Source: SIG607 sp045655165
GTDB lineage: Bacteria > Bacillota > Clostridia > Oscillospirales > Acutalibacteraceae
Length of the DNA: 30,947 bases
Assembly (NCBI GenBank): GCA_045655165.1
Contig: JAZOOT010000013.1
Span: 1 to 30,947, forward strand
Direction: 5' to 3'
The translations under genes and the position numbers were made by a program. Below, piece by piece: positions 15,607-23,685 of this stretch. Each line of letters opens with the position of its first letter. Positions within the stretch are counted from its first letter, which is position 1. The notes beneath the pieces are model-generated. The model did no database searches, was not told the DNA's origin, and saw nothing but the letters and a program-made list of their open reading frames with translations.

Positions 15607-16377
15607 TTATCCTCCAATGTACGCCTTAATAACTTCGGGGTCATTAAGCGCGGTTTTGGTATCGCCCTGAGCCAAAGTTGTACCAAAGTTTAATACCGTT
15701 ACTTCATCACAAAGTCCCGATACAAACTTCATATCGTGTTCAATAAGCAATACCGTCATATCAAATTCATCACGAATACGGGTAATTATTTTCATAAGTT
15801 CCTCGGTTTCGTGGGGGTTCATACCTGCAGCGGGTTCGTCTAACAAAAGAAGTTTTGGGTTGGTTGCCAAAGCGCGTGCAATTTCAAGTTTTCTTTGTTT
15901 TCCGTAAGGAAGATTGCAAGAAAGGAAATTGCGTTCATCTTCTAAATCAACAATACGCAAAATTTCTTTTGCGCGTTCTCGCATTGCCTTTTCAACCTTA
16001 AAATGGCGGGGCAAACGGAACATACTTTCAATCATACTGCACTTAAATTCGGGTTGGTTATGAAGGCCTACCAAAACATTTCTAATAACAGTCATATTGT
16101 TAAACAAACGAATGTTTTGGAAGGTTCTGGCAATACCTTTATGGTTAATTGCTTCCTGTTTTTTGCCCGTTAAATCTTCGCCACACAAATAGAATTTACC
16201 TGTTGTGGGCTGATATACACCCGTTAAAATATTAAATACGGTGGTTTTACCCGCGCCGTTAGGACCAACAAGACCGTAAAGTTGCTTTTTCTTAATTTCA
16301 ATATTTACATTTTGAACAGCTTTAAGACCGCCAAAAGAAATACCCAAATTTTCGGTTTTGAGGATAATTTCAGACAT
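15607..16377 (-). CDS. livG: Branched-chain amino acid ABC transporter ATPase LivG
   Basis: 256 residues. Walker A GPNGAGKTT, Q-loop region IARTFQNIRLF, the LivG-type signature LPYGKQRKLEIARAL in place of LSGGQ, Walker B LLLLDEPAAGMNP and switch LIEHDMKFV are all visible. It forms the cytoplasmic ATPase pair with LivF. The start codon overlaps the livM stop by one base (TAATG), indicating translational coupling. Confidence 0.96.
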   Translation of the reverse strand: MSEIILKTENLGISFGGLKAVQNVNIEIKKKQLYGLVGPNGAGKTTVFNILTGVYQPTTGKFYLCGEDLTGKKQEAINHKGIARTFQNIRLFNNMTVIRNVLVGLHNQPEFKCSMIESMFRLPRHFKVEKAMRERAKEILRIVDLEDERNFLSCNLPYGKQRKLEIARALATNPKLLLLDEPAAGMNPHETEELMKIITRIRDEFDMTVLLIEHDMKFVSGLCDEVTVLNFGTTLAQGDTKTALNDPEVIKAYIGG

Positions 16378-17507
16378 TATTTACCCTCCTTTTTATCGGG
16401 GTCAACGGTTGACATTTGGGGTTGCAAGTCAACCGATAATATTTCGTTCATTTCTATTTTTGTAGGAACGCGGTCCCATTTTGCTTCGTCATCAATTTGC
16501 TTTGACGGGTCGTGCTTTTTAAATTTAGCCAAAAGTTTAGAAAGGTTATAGGTTTCCCTAAAGCCCTTAAGAGCAGGCGCGTTATTATAAATAACAACCG
16601 CAATAAGAATAAGGGCGTAAAGCAAATCTTGAAGCACAGCCAAATCGCCCGTTAAAACGGTTTGAAGAGCTGTATCAAGATAGGTAATAAGCGTAGCGGC
16701 AATAATTGAGCCGTTAATACTGCCCATACCGCCCAAAACAACCATTACAAGAATTTCAATTGAATAGTTGTAACTAAACTTTGTACTTTGAACATTATAG
16801 TTTGAAAAACTGTAAAGTACACCCGCAATACCTGCAAAGAAAGCAGAAACGGTGAAAACCGACAGTTTATATTTTGTTACGTTAATACCTGTTGCACGCG
16901 CTGCAATTTCGTTATCACGAATACTTGTAATTGCCCTGCCGTGTTTAGAACGAATAAGGTTTTGAATTACTGCAAGGCAAACTAAAACAAGCACAAGGGC
17001 AATAATAAAGAGTATGTTTTTATCGTATCTTGGTGTAGAAAGGCCCAAAGAACCGCCAAAACTTTCATCGCTTGTGTTCATAAAAATTGAACGCACAATT
17101 TCGCCGAAAGCCAGGGTAACAATAGCAAGATAGTCACCCTTTAAACGCAAAGCGGGAAGTCCGATAATAACACCGCACAACGCCGCAACAGCACCGCCAA
17201 TTACAACCGAAATTAAAAGGGTTATAATGCCGTTGCCAAGAATTGGTTCCAAAAGGCAGGATGCTTTACCGCCAAGGTATGCGCCAACGCACATAAAGCC
17301 GGCGTGGCCAAGTGACAGTTCGCCCAAAAAGCCAACAACAACCGATAAAGACACCGCCAACATAACCGATATTGCTATTTTTTCAAGAAGATAAAGTGTT
17401 GAAGAAGCAAGCATACCCGTAAAGGACATTACGCTAAAAACAACGGTAAAAAGAGCAATAACAACATAATTTATATAATGTTTCCATTTAATTTGTTTTT
17501 TAGCCAT
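16377..17507 (-). CDS. livM: Branched-chain amino acid ABC transporter permease LivM
   Basis: 376 residues with about nine or ten hydrophobic segments. Family motifs include LGELSLGHAGFMCVGAYLGG, LPALRLKGDYLAIVTLAFGEI, RDNEIAARATGIN and VVLGGMGSINGS. A hydrophilic C-terminal tail of about 60 residues follows the last membrane segment and ends KKEGK; it is predicted cytoplasmic and its role is unknown. Overlaps the livH stop and the livG start by one base each. Confidence 0.95.
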   Translation of the reverse strand: MAKKQIKWKHYINYVVIALFTVVFSVMSFTGMLASSTLYLLEKIAISVMLAVSLSVVVGFLGELSLGHAGFMCVGAYLGGKASCLLEPILGNGIITLLISVVIGGAVAALCGVIIGLPALRLKGDYLAIVTLAFGEIVRSIFMNTSDESFGGSLGLSTPRYDKNILFIIALVLVLVCLAVIQNLIRSKHGRAITSIRDNEIAARATGINVTKYKLSVFTVSAFFAGIAGVLYSFSNYNVQSTKFSYNYSIEILVMVVLGGMGSINGSIIAATLITYLDTALQTVLTGDLAVLQDLLYALILIAVVIYNNAPALKGFRETYNLSKLLAKFKKHDPSKQIDDEAKWDRVPTKIEMNEILSVDLQPQMSTVDPDKKEGK

Positions 17508-18379
17508 TATACTTTCTCCCTTCTTACCTTACCTAAAATACCGCTGGGGCGAACCAAAAGTATTACAATAAGAATTAAAAATTCAATAGCATCGGTATAG
17601 GGGGCAATTACGGGAATTTTTAAAGAAATTGCTTCAACAACTCCCATTAACAAACCGCCAACAGTTGCGCCGGGAATAGAACCAATACCGCCAATAACCG
17701 CTGCAGTAAACGCCTTTATACCGGGCATTGCGCCCAAGGTGTTTGAAAGACTGGGAGATTTCATTAACATAAAGAAGCCCGCAAAAGCAGCAAGGCCCGA
17801 GCCAATGGCAAAGGTTATCATAATAATACGGTTTACGTTAATACCCATTAATTGCGCAGCGCCTTTGTCTTCGCTAACCGCAATCATGGCACGGCCTGTT
17901 TTGGTGTATTTTACAAAAAGGTTAAGTGCCACCATTATAACCAGTGAACAGCCAAGGGTTATAAGCACGTACATTGGTATTTTAAGGCCAAAAATGTTAA
18001 CGTTGCCCATATTTGCAACCACAACCATTTTGGGTGCCGAGCCGAATATGATTTGCGCAAGTGACTGCAATAAATAACTAACGCCGATAGCCGTAATTAA
18101 AACAGCCAAAGGCGAAGCACCGCGCAAGGGCTTGTACGCAACCTTTTCAATTGTAATGCCAAGCAAAATACAAAAAGCAACGGCGGCAGCCAAGCCAATT
18201 ATTGGGTTGGCAATGGCAGAAAGCACCATAAATATTATGTAACCGCCAACCATTATAACGTCGCCGTGGGCAAAGTTAAGCATTTTTGCAATACCGTAAA
18301 CCATTGTATAGCCAAGCGCTATCATTGCGTATGTACTGCCAATACTTAACCCGTTTATTAAAGTTTCAATAAATTCCAT
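17507..18379 (-). CDS. livH: Branched-chain amino acid ABC transporter permease LivH
   Basis: 290 residues, about eight membrane segments. Family motifs: GLSIGSTYAMIALGYTMVYGIAKMLNFAHGD (seen as its halves GLSIGSTYAMIALG and GIAKMLNFAHGD), KPLRGASPLAVLI, SEDKGAAQLMGIN and AAVIGGIGSIPGATVGG. It forms the membrane channel with LivM. It lies about 90 bases after livK with an 11-bp hairpin in the gap. Confidence 0.96.
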   Translation of the reverse strand: MEFIETLINGLSIGSTYAMIALGYTMVYGIAKMLNFAHGDVIMVGGYIIFMVLSAIANPIIGLAAAVAFCILLGITIEKVAYKPLRGASPLAVLITAIGVSYLLQSLAQIIFGSAPKMVVVANMGNVNIFGLKIPMYVLITLGCSLVIMVALNLFVKYTKTGRAMIAVSEDKGAAQLMGINVNRIIMITFAIGSGLAAFAGFFMLMKSPSLSNTLGAMPGIKAFTAAVIGGIGSIPGATVGGLLMGVVEAISLKIPVIAPYTDAIEFLILIVILLVRPSGILGKVRREKV

Positions 18380-18396
18380 AACAAAACCTTCAATGT

Positions 18397-18433
18397 AAAT
18401 TTGCCGGGGCAGAAAAACTACACCGGCAAATTT
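18397..18433 (-). promoter_or_regulatory. Intercistronic hairpin between livK and livH
   Basis: AAATTTGCCGG and CCGGCAAATTT form an 11-bp perfect stem with a 15-base loop. No clear T run follows on the minus strand. Such elements after a binding-protein gene commonly stabilise its 3' end or partly stop transcription, giving more binding protein than permease. Confidence 0.7.
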
Positions 18434-18468
18434 GTGATTTTATAAAATAACTTTATTAAAAAGACAGT

Positions 18469-19626
18469 TTACTGAGCGCTTTTAAGATTGTATTTAACTG
18501 CGCCTTTTTTAACGTAGCCGTTAGCTTCCCAAGTGATGTTGTCGCCGGTGTTACCCGAGAATGTAAAGCCGCCGGTGAACTGTTCTTTAAGAATTTCGCA
18601 AAGTTCGGAAGCGCTGATTGTAACGTTTACATCTTTGCCTGCTGCTTTAGCAGCTTTCATTGCTTCAAAAATTGCGTATACGCAGTCGTATGCAGAAGCG
18701 CCGAACTGGTTAAGGGTTTCAGCACCGAATTTTTCGGTGTATTTCTTAACGAATTCTGCAGCTTTGCCGCTTGTTGCGTTAGAATCAAAGTGAGAAAGCA
18801 TAGAAACTTCCTGAGGAATTGTAGAAAGGTCAAGTTGGCCTGCAAGACCATCAAAACCATCGCAACCATAGTAAACTGCATCGGCAGCAATTGTATCTTT
18901 TGCCTGAGTCATAAAGATAGATGCGGGTTGATAGTAAATAGGCATAAAGATAAATTTGCAATCTTTAAGTGTAGAAATCTGTGTAGAGAAGTCGCTTGCT
19001 TCGCCGGTAAATACAGTTTCAACAACTTTGATAGAGGCATCAAGGTTATCTTTGAACTGTTTAAAGATACCGTTGGAATAAGCGTCATCAGATTTGTAGA
19101 ACACGCCAATTGTTTGGTTTTTGTAAACACCGTTTACATATTCTGCTGCAACTTTACCCTGGTTACCATCAGCAAAGCACATTTGGAAACCGTTTGCATT
19201 TTTGGGGATATCATCGCCCGAAGCAGAAGGGGTAAGGAAGAACACGTTGTCTTCGGCAGAAAGGTTGGTAAATTCAAGGCCGGGAGCAGTTGTTACTGTA
19301 CCCAGTGATACCTGCATACCGCTTTCAAGCATATTTGCATAGTTTGCTGCAACCTTTGTTGCATCGTGCTGGTCGTCGGTGGCAATGAATTTAAACATAA
19401 CACCGTCAAGACCGCCTGCTGCGTTTATTTCATCAATTGCCATTTGTGCAGAGTTTTTAACTGCAACACCATAAACCGCAGCCGCACCTGTAAGAGGACC
19501 GGAAACACCAATTACGTATTCGGTGTTATTAGCGGCATAGTTTTTACCGCCGCAACCTGCCATGCAGCCAACCAACAATGCCGCTGCCATTACAAATGCT
19601 ACAACTTTTTTGAAACTGAATTTCAT
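18469..19626 (-). CDS. livK: Branched-chain amino acid ABC transporter substrate-binding lipoprotein
   Basis: 385 residues. Lipoprotein signal peptide with LVGC (Cys21; a second Cys at 25 is possible). Mature part is a type I periplasmic binding fold: YVIGVSGPLTGAAAVYG, AIDEINAAGGLDG, ANMLESGMQVSLGTVTTAPG, FFLTPSASGDDIP, QTIGVFYKSDDAYSNG and the C-terminal lobe ending GDNITWEANGYVKKG. It captures the substrate outside the cell and delivers it to LivHM. GAGGT lies about nine bases before the ATG. First gene of the operon; strong promoter upstream. Confidence 0.95.
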   Translation of the reverse strand: MKFSFKKVVAFVMAAALLVGCMAGCGGKNYAANNTEYVIGVSGPLTGAAAVYGVAVKNSAQMAIDEINAAGGLDGVMFKFIATDDQHDATKVAANYANMLESGMQVSLGTVTTAPGLEFTNLSAEDNVFFLTPSASGDDIPKNANGFQMCFADGNQGKVAAEYVNGVYKNQTIGVFYKSDDAYSNGIFKQFKDNLDASIKVVETVFTGEASDFSTQISTLKDCKFIFMPIYYQPASIFMTQAKDTIAADAVYYGCDGFDGLAGQLDLSTIPQEVSMLSHFDSNATSGKAAEFVKKYTEKFGAETLNQFGASAYDCVYAIFEAMKAAKAAGKDVNVTISASELCEILKEQFTGGFTFSGNTGDNITWEANGYVKKGAVKYNLKSAQ

Positions 19627-19676
19627 TTTTGTAACCTCTTTTCTTAATTATAATTTAAAAAATAAATTATGTTAAA

Positions 19677-19705
19677 ATTTTACCACGCAAAAAAAACTTT
19701 GTCAA
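19677..19705 (-). promoter_or_regulatory. SigmaA-type promoter of the liv-mrp operon
   Basis: Minus strand: TTGACA at 19705-19700, 17-base spacer, TAAAAT at 19682-19677, about 50 bases before the livK start. Confidence 0.82.
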
Positions 19706-19720
19706 TAATATTTTTTAAAA

Positions 19721-19753
19721 CAAAAACCACAAGAAATTACTTGTGGTTTTTAT
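19721..19753 (-). terminator. Rho-independent terminator of the scaffold unit
   Basis: AAAAACCACAAG and CTTGTGGTTTTT form a stem with a 6-base loop, followed on the minus strand by further T residues. It lies 4 bases after the stop of the 19758-20294 gene. Confidence 0.85.
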
Positions 19754-19757
19754 ATTT

Positions 19758-20294
19758 TTATGCATTTTTAATATCTCTAACACTAACACTTATTGTTTCG
19801 GTGTAATAACGCAGGTTATTTTCCAAAATAATATATCCCCTAAACGAAATTTTACGAACATCGTTTATATCAAGGTTTGCCACGTAAACACTGAATGTTA
19901 ATTTACCGCTTTGCGCGTTATAACTCCAACACTCGTTAAATTTTGAGGTTTTTTTGGCGCCTATTACACCGCCTTTACCAATATTGCTAACCGTTAATTC
20001 GGTGTTGCTTTTACCCTCTGCCTTAATTAACACACCGCGCTCTTTAATGGCAAGCTGTTGGTTGCCGACAACCACCTTACCGTCGCTTGTTGCAATGTAA
20101 TCGTAATAAACACGAATTGCTTGGGTGTGGTATTTTTGGCTTAATTCTTCGGTTAAAACCGAAGCCCCGCCGCAATTTAGTTGCGGTTTGGCAAACTGCT
20201 GTTCGGGAAGTTCCACTGCAGAAACAGGGAGCAGAAATATGCCACACATTAACGTAAGGGTTAAAACAAATGCAATACCTTTTTTAATTAACAT
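19758..20294 (-). CDS. Small secreted protein of unknown function
   Basis: 178 residues with a signal peptide (MLIKKGIAFVLTLTLMCGIF..VSA, about 1-26). The mature part of about 150 residues looks all-beta, with strands such as IRVYYDYIATSDGKVVVGN, GVLIKAEGKSN, KLTFSVYVANLDI and YYTETISVSVRD. There is no dockerin, Cys-repeat or anchor; two Cys (LNCGG and NECWS) could form a disulfide. I do not recognise the family. The ATG follows AAGGGG by about eight bases, and the gene starts 12 bases after the scaffold-like gene, so both come from one transcript and may work together outside the cell. Confidence 0.82.
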   Translation of the reverse strand: MLIKKGIAFVLTLTLMCGIFLLPVSAVELPEQQFAKPQLNCGGASVLTEELSQKYHTQAIRVYYDYIATSDGKVVVGNQQLAIKERGVLIKAEGKSNTELTVSNIGKGGVIGAKKTSKFNECWSYNAQSGKLTFSVYVANLDINDVRKISFRGYIILENNLRYYTETISVSVRDIKNA

Positions 20295-20306
20295 TCTTTA
20301 TACCCC

Positions 20307-22160
20307 TTAGCCCAAAGTTATAATTCCCGAAACTACTTTTTTAAGAATAGCAAGGTCGGTAATGTTAACCTTACCGTCGTAGTTTATATCCGCCTCGTCT
20401 TTGTTTTGAATATTGGTCATGCCTGCAACGTATTTCTTTAAAAGCGAGAAGTCAACAATATCAACTTTGCCGTCATCGTTTACATCGCCGTCAATTACAT
20501 TCGTTACGCCAAAAGAACCGTTTTTAAGATTAAAGAAAACATCGCTTTCGCCATCGCTGAACTTGGCGTTTTTAATTTCAATATCGGTTGTGCCTTTTTT
20601 GGTTGTTGATTCAAAAAGCAAATCCATAATTTTGCCGTTTTCCAACACGCTGTCTGCCGTAATAAGAACAACAAGTTTGCCTTGTGTTGCCGAATTTACG
20701 GTAATGTCAATACCGCTTGCTTCATAACCAACATACTGGAGCACATCGCTGTCATAATGAACTTCAAACATACCGGCATAGAAAAGTTTACTGTTTTCAA
20801 TAGAAACTGCAAGTTTTATTGTTTTTGCGGCTTCAATTTTACCAACTAAAAGGTTTTCTGCGCCAAGATAAGCATTTGTAATATCAAGTGTAACATTTTC
20901 GGTTTGGTCACAATGAATACAAGTGTGTGTTGCGGTGCCCGCCGAAGTGTTTGTTGGTGGGGTAATTACATTAAGCGGACCATAAACATGGTCAAGCTTT
21001 TCAAGTGTTTTGCTTTCGTAACCCTCACCGCAAACCGCACAATATGTGGTTTCGCTGCCTGCAGAGGTACAAGTGGGCGGTGTATCCACAACCGTTTCGC
21101 CCGGTGTGTGAGCAAGTTTTTCTATTGGTGTAGATTCCTTAACATCACCGCAAATACGGCATACTTTGCTATGCTCACCTGCTTCTTTACAGGTTGCTTC
21201 TTTGGTTAAAGTAATATATTGATGTTCGGCTGCTTCTATAACTTGTGTATCTTTTACCTCTCCGCAATCGTTACAAACAAGTGCTTTTTTACCTGCAGTT
21301 CCGCAGCTTGCAAGGGTAATAACAACCCAAGTTGCGTTATCAAGGGAAGAATTATGTTCGGTTTTTGAAATGCTTTCCGAAACTTCATCACCGCAAATTT
21401 CGCAAATATGTACCTTTACACCGTCTTCTGAGCAAGTTGGTTCTTCATCTATCATCCATTCGCCAAAGGTGTGTCCGTTTGCGGGAATTATCTCAGGTTC
21501 CCCATATTTGCCACCGCAAATAGCGCAGTAGGTTTGTTTTTCACCTGTGTTTACACAGTCGGGTTCTTTGGTTACCCTTACTTCGCCCTCAATATGGGGA
21601 ATTTTTTCAATAGTTGTTGCATTTGGGTCTTCTTCGCCGCAAATACCACAAATATAAACATGCCTACCCTCAACACTACAGGTTGGGTCAACAATGTGGC
21701 TAAACACGTACTGATGGGTGCAGTTAATTGTAACATCAGCATTAACAAATGTTGCCGTAAGAGAATTTGCGTATTCATCAGAAACATTGCCCTCGGCTGC
21801 GCTCATATTTACAGAATACGTGCCGGATTTCAGGGTTTCAAAGGTAAGCACCGCAATTTGACCGCTTTGAGCGCTTTCGCCCATAAACACAATCCTTGCG
21901 CCAGTGCTGTTTTGCATAAAGCTCGCTTCGCCCGTTACGCCGGTTAACCTTAATGCCGAGGTATTAAACTCAAAATCAATAACCGCCGCCATAAAGGATG
22001 CGTCTGCATTAAGCGTAAGGTTTAGCTCGTTACCAACGCTTACCTCAGAGCCCGCCGTAAGTGTAAAGGTTACACCCTGTGCAGCATTAACAACGGCACC
22101 GCCAAACACGGTACTTAAAATTAAAATTACAGATAATAATACTGAAAGAAACTTTTTCAT
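20307..22160 (-). CDS. Scaffoldin-like protein: cohesin, Cys-rich repeats, cohesin, dockerin
   Basis: 617 residues. Signal peptide 1-26. Residues about 28-145 form a cohesin-like domain (GNELNLTLNADASFMAAVID, FNTSALRLTGV, GQIAVLTFETLKSG). Residues 149-426 are seven units with H-x(about 10)-C-x9-C-x2-CG. Residues about 430-550 form a second cohesin-like domain (IKLAVSIENSKLFYAGMFEV, YDSDVLQYVGYE, GKIMDLLFE). Residues about 555-617 are a dockerin with loops DVNDDGKVDIVDFSLLKK and DINYDGKVNITDLAILKK. Two receptors plus one plug in one chain is the plan of an adaptor scaffoldin. No enzyme domain is present. Ligand and partners are inferred, not shown. Confidence 0.9.
   Translation of the reverse strand: MKKFLSVLLSVILILSTVFGGAVVNAAQGVTFTLTAGSEVSVGNELNLTLNADASFMAAVIDFEFNTSALRLTGVTGEASFMQNSTGARIVFMGESAQSGQIAVLTFETLKSGTYSVNMSAAEGNVSDEYANSLTATFVNADVTINCTHQYVFSHIVDPTCSVEGRHVYICGICGEEDPNATTIEKIPHIEGEVRVTKEPDCVNTGEKQTYCAICGGKYGEPEIIPANGHTFGEWMIDEEPTCSEDGVKVHICEICGDEVSESISKTEHNSSLDNATWVVITLASCGTAGKKALVCNDCGEVKDTQVIEAAEHQYITLTKEATCKEAGEHSKVCRICGDVKESTPIEKLAHTPGETVVDTPPTCTSAGSETTYCAVCGEGYESKTLEKLDHVYGPLNVITPPTNTSAGTATHTCIHCDQTENVTLDITNAYLGAENLLVGKIEAAKTIKLAVSIENSKLFYAGMFEVHYDSDVLQYVGYEASGIDITVNSATQGKLVVLITADSVLENGKIMDLLFESTTKKGTTDIEIKNAKFSDGESDVFFNLKNGSFGVTNVIDGDVNDDGKVDIVDFSLLKKYVAGMTNIQNKDEADINYDGKVNITDLAILKKVVSGIITLG
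20881..21716 (-). repeat. Seven tandem Cys-rich protein repeats
   Basis: Units of 37-44 residues each begin with His (HQY, HIEGE, HTFGEW, HNSS, HQY, HTPGE, HVYG) and contain C-x9-C-x2-C, usually followed by G. They are much more diverged than the 6261-7262 array and use CxxC where that array uses CxxxC. Unit 7 lacks the first Cys (PPTNTSAG). Confidence 0.9.
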
Positions 22161-22197
22161 TTTGCACCATTTTTTAATAATATTTTTATTCTATATT

Positions 22198-22226
22198 ATC
22201 GTAACACATTTGTTTTGTAAAGTCAA
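22198..22226 (-). promoter_or_regulatory. SigmaA-type promoter of the scaffold unit
   Basis: Minus strand: TTGACT at 22226-22221, 17-base spacer, TACGAT at 22203-22198, about 38 bases before the ATG at 22160. Confidence 0.7.
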
Positions 22227-22254
22227 TACGAAAAGCTTTCAGTATTAAAAAAAT

Positions 22255-23175
22255 TTAGCAAAAAATTGTTTCCAGTTTCTTTTGGCAACACGGCGGAGAA
22301 TAGCAAAATTTTTCTATTTTGCCTTCCTTTTTAAAATAAAAAGTTTCTTTTTTGGGTTCCCCGCTGAAACTATCAATTATTATAAGTTTTATTTTCATCT
22401 TTTCGGGCAGTATACTTTTTATGTATACCGAAGCACAGTCACCCACCTTTGCTGTGGCGCAAGGTTCGGCAAGGCCGGCAAGGTTTGGTGTTAGTTCCAC
22501 AAAAACGCCGTAGTCTTCAACCGAACGTATAACCCCCGTAACCGTTTGGCCCCAAGAAAACATATTGGCGTTTTCTTGCCAAGTTCCAAGAAGTTCCTTG
22601 TGTGAAACGGTTATTTTGCCGTCGGGCGCAATGTCTTTTACAACCACAAATATATCGTCGCCCGTTTTAAATCTGTCTTGCGGGTGAGATATTCTTGAAA
22701 CCGAAATAGCATCTATTGGCAAAAGCGAAGCCACACCACACCCAATATCACAAAAAGCGCCAAACGGTTCTAAATGTGTTACTTTTGCGGGTATTATATC
22801 GCCCACGGTTATATTTTGGTAAAACCATTCTTTAAATTTTTCTTGGGCTTTTCTTCTTGATAAAAGCGCGTAACAGTTGCCCAACTCATCGGTTTTTAAG
22901 TCGGTTACGCAAAAGCAAACGCTTTTGCCCACGCGCGAAAGCACGGCAATATCCCGCGTTATGCCTTCGGCAATACCTATTGCACCTTCCGTTCGCGGAA
23001 TAATACCTTTCATACTGCCCAAATCAACAATAATATTGTGCTCTTCGTCGCACAAAAGCGCAACTGCTTCTAAAATTTCTTCCCTTTCCTTGCTTTCGGC
23101 AAGAAAAGACGGCGCATATGCCGATTTTTTTAACAAAGGTTTGCTTTTATAACCTTCAGGATAAAAACCTTTCAT
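22255..23175 (-). CDS. S1-domain RNA-binding protein
   Basis: 306 residues from ATG at 23175, ten bases after GAAGGG; a second ATG at 23184 lies too close to that site, and the longer frame to 23289 runs through the terminator hairpin. Three S1-like segments are visible: a degenerate one near residues 45-115 (HNIIVDLGSMKGIIPRTEG), a clear one near 130-205 (VGDIIPAKVTHLEPFGAFCDIGCGVASLLP, seen in parts, ending DGKITVSHKELLG) and a third near 210-270 (GQTVTGVIRSVEDYGVFVEL). S1 domains bind single-stranded RNA, so a role in translation or RNA handling is likely, but not assigned. The C-terminus is unusually Cys-rich (FCYSPPCCQKKLETIFC). Confidence 0.88.
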   Translation of the reverse strand: MKGFYPEGYKSKPLLKKSAYAPSFLAESKEREEILEAVALLCDEEHNIIVDLGSMKGIIPRTEGAIGIAEGITRDIAVLSRVGKSVCFCVTDLKTDELGNCYALLSRRKAQEKFKEWFYQNITVGDIIPAKVTHLEPFGAFCDIGCGVASLLPIDAISVSRISHPQDRFKTGDDIFVVVKDIAPDGKITVSHKELLGTWQENANMFSWGQTVTGVIRSVEDYGVFVELTPNLAGLAEPCATAKVGDCASVYIKSILPEKMKIKLIIIDSFSGEPKKETFYFKKEGKIEKFCYSPPCCQKKLETIFC

Positions 23176-23230
23176 TTTAATCATACCCTTCTTTTTTCTT
23201 ATACCTATATATATGTAAAGGGCATATAAA

Positions 23231-23266
23231 AAATGATACCCTGCCGTCCGGCAGGGTATCATTTTA
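23231..23266 (-). terminator. Rho-independent terminator after the Asp23 gene
   Basis: AAATGATACCCTGCC and GGCAGGGTATCATTT form a 14-15 bp stem with a 4-base loop, followed on the minus strand by TTTTTTATATG. It separates the Asp23 gene from the S1 gene. Confidence 0.92.
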
Positions 23267-23275
23267 TTTGATTTT

Positions 23276-23614
23276 TTATTTTTTATCAAAAGAAATATCG
23301 GCTACAACAACATTAACGCGGGTTATTGCACTGCCTGTCATGTTTTGAAGTTTTTCTTTAACATTTGCTTGCACTGCTTCGGCAACCTCTTTTACCAAAC
23401 AGTCGTTTTTAACCTTAATGTTAATGTCAATAGAAATAGCACCGTTTTTATCGGTTGCAAAGGCGGGTTTAAACAGTTTTCCTTTATTAAAAACAGTTTT
23501 AATATCTACCGGCCTATCAACCACACCGGCAACGCCTTCAACTTCCAACGCCGCCATAACAGCCATTTGTTCTAAAACTTCAATGCTAACTGAAAGATTG
23601 TTTGAATTTTCCAT
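23276..23614 (-). CDS. Asp23/Gls24 family envelope stress protein
   Basis: 112 residues, typical length for the DUF322 family: SVSIEVLEQMAVMAALEVEGVAGV at the start (seen as EVLEQMAVMAALEVEGVAGV), then ISIDINIKVKNDC and VQANVKEKLQNMTG, ending in VNVVVADI. Members are cytosolic or membrane-associated and linked to envelope stress or alkaline response; in Clostridia a copy often lies beside spoIIIA, as here. AAAGGA is about 11 bases before the ATG. It has its own promoter and a strong terminator, so it can be expressed outside sporulation. Confidence 0.93.
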   Translation of the reverse strand: MENSNNLSVSIEVLEQMAVMAALEVEGVAGVVDRPVDIKTVFNKGKLFKPAFATDKNGAISIDINIKVKNDCLVKEVAEAVQANVKEKLQNMTGSAITRVNVVVADISFDKK

Positions 23615-23656
23615 ATATAAGTAGTTCCTTTCGGTTATTTTAATTCCTTTTTTTGT

Positions 23657-23685
23657 ATTATATCACATTTTTTTAAATTTTTCAA
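23657..23685 (-). promoter_or_regulatory. SigmaA-type promoter of the Asp23 gene
   Basis: Minus strand: TTGAAA at 23685-23680, 17-base spacer, TATAAT at 23662-23657 with an extended TGA just before it. The -35 box overlaps the TGA stop codon of spoIIIAH. Confidence 0.85.

Noticed and set aside
22226..22247. Inverted repeat after the S1-domain gene as terminator
   Set aside because: It has an internal mismatch and almost no loop, no T run follows on the minus strand, and it overlaps the next -35 box.
23176..23289. N-terminal extension of the S1-domain protein to 23289
   Set aside because: The extra codons run through the perfect terminator hairpin at 23231-23266 and show no S1 similarity.
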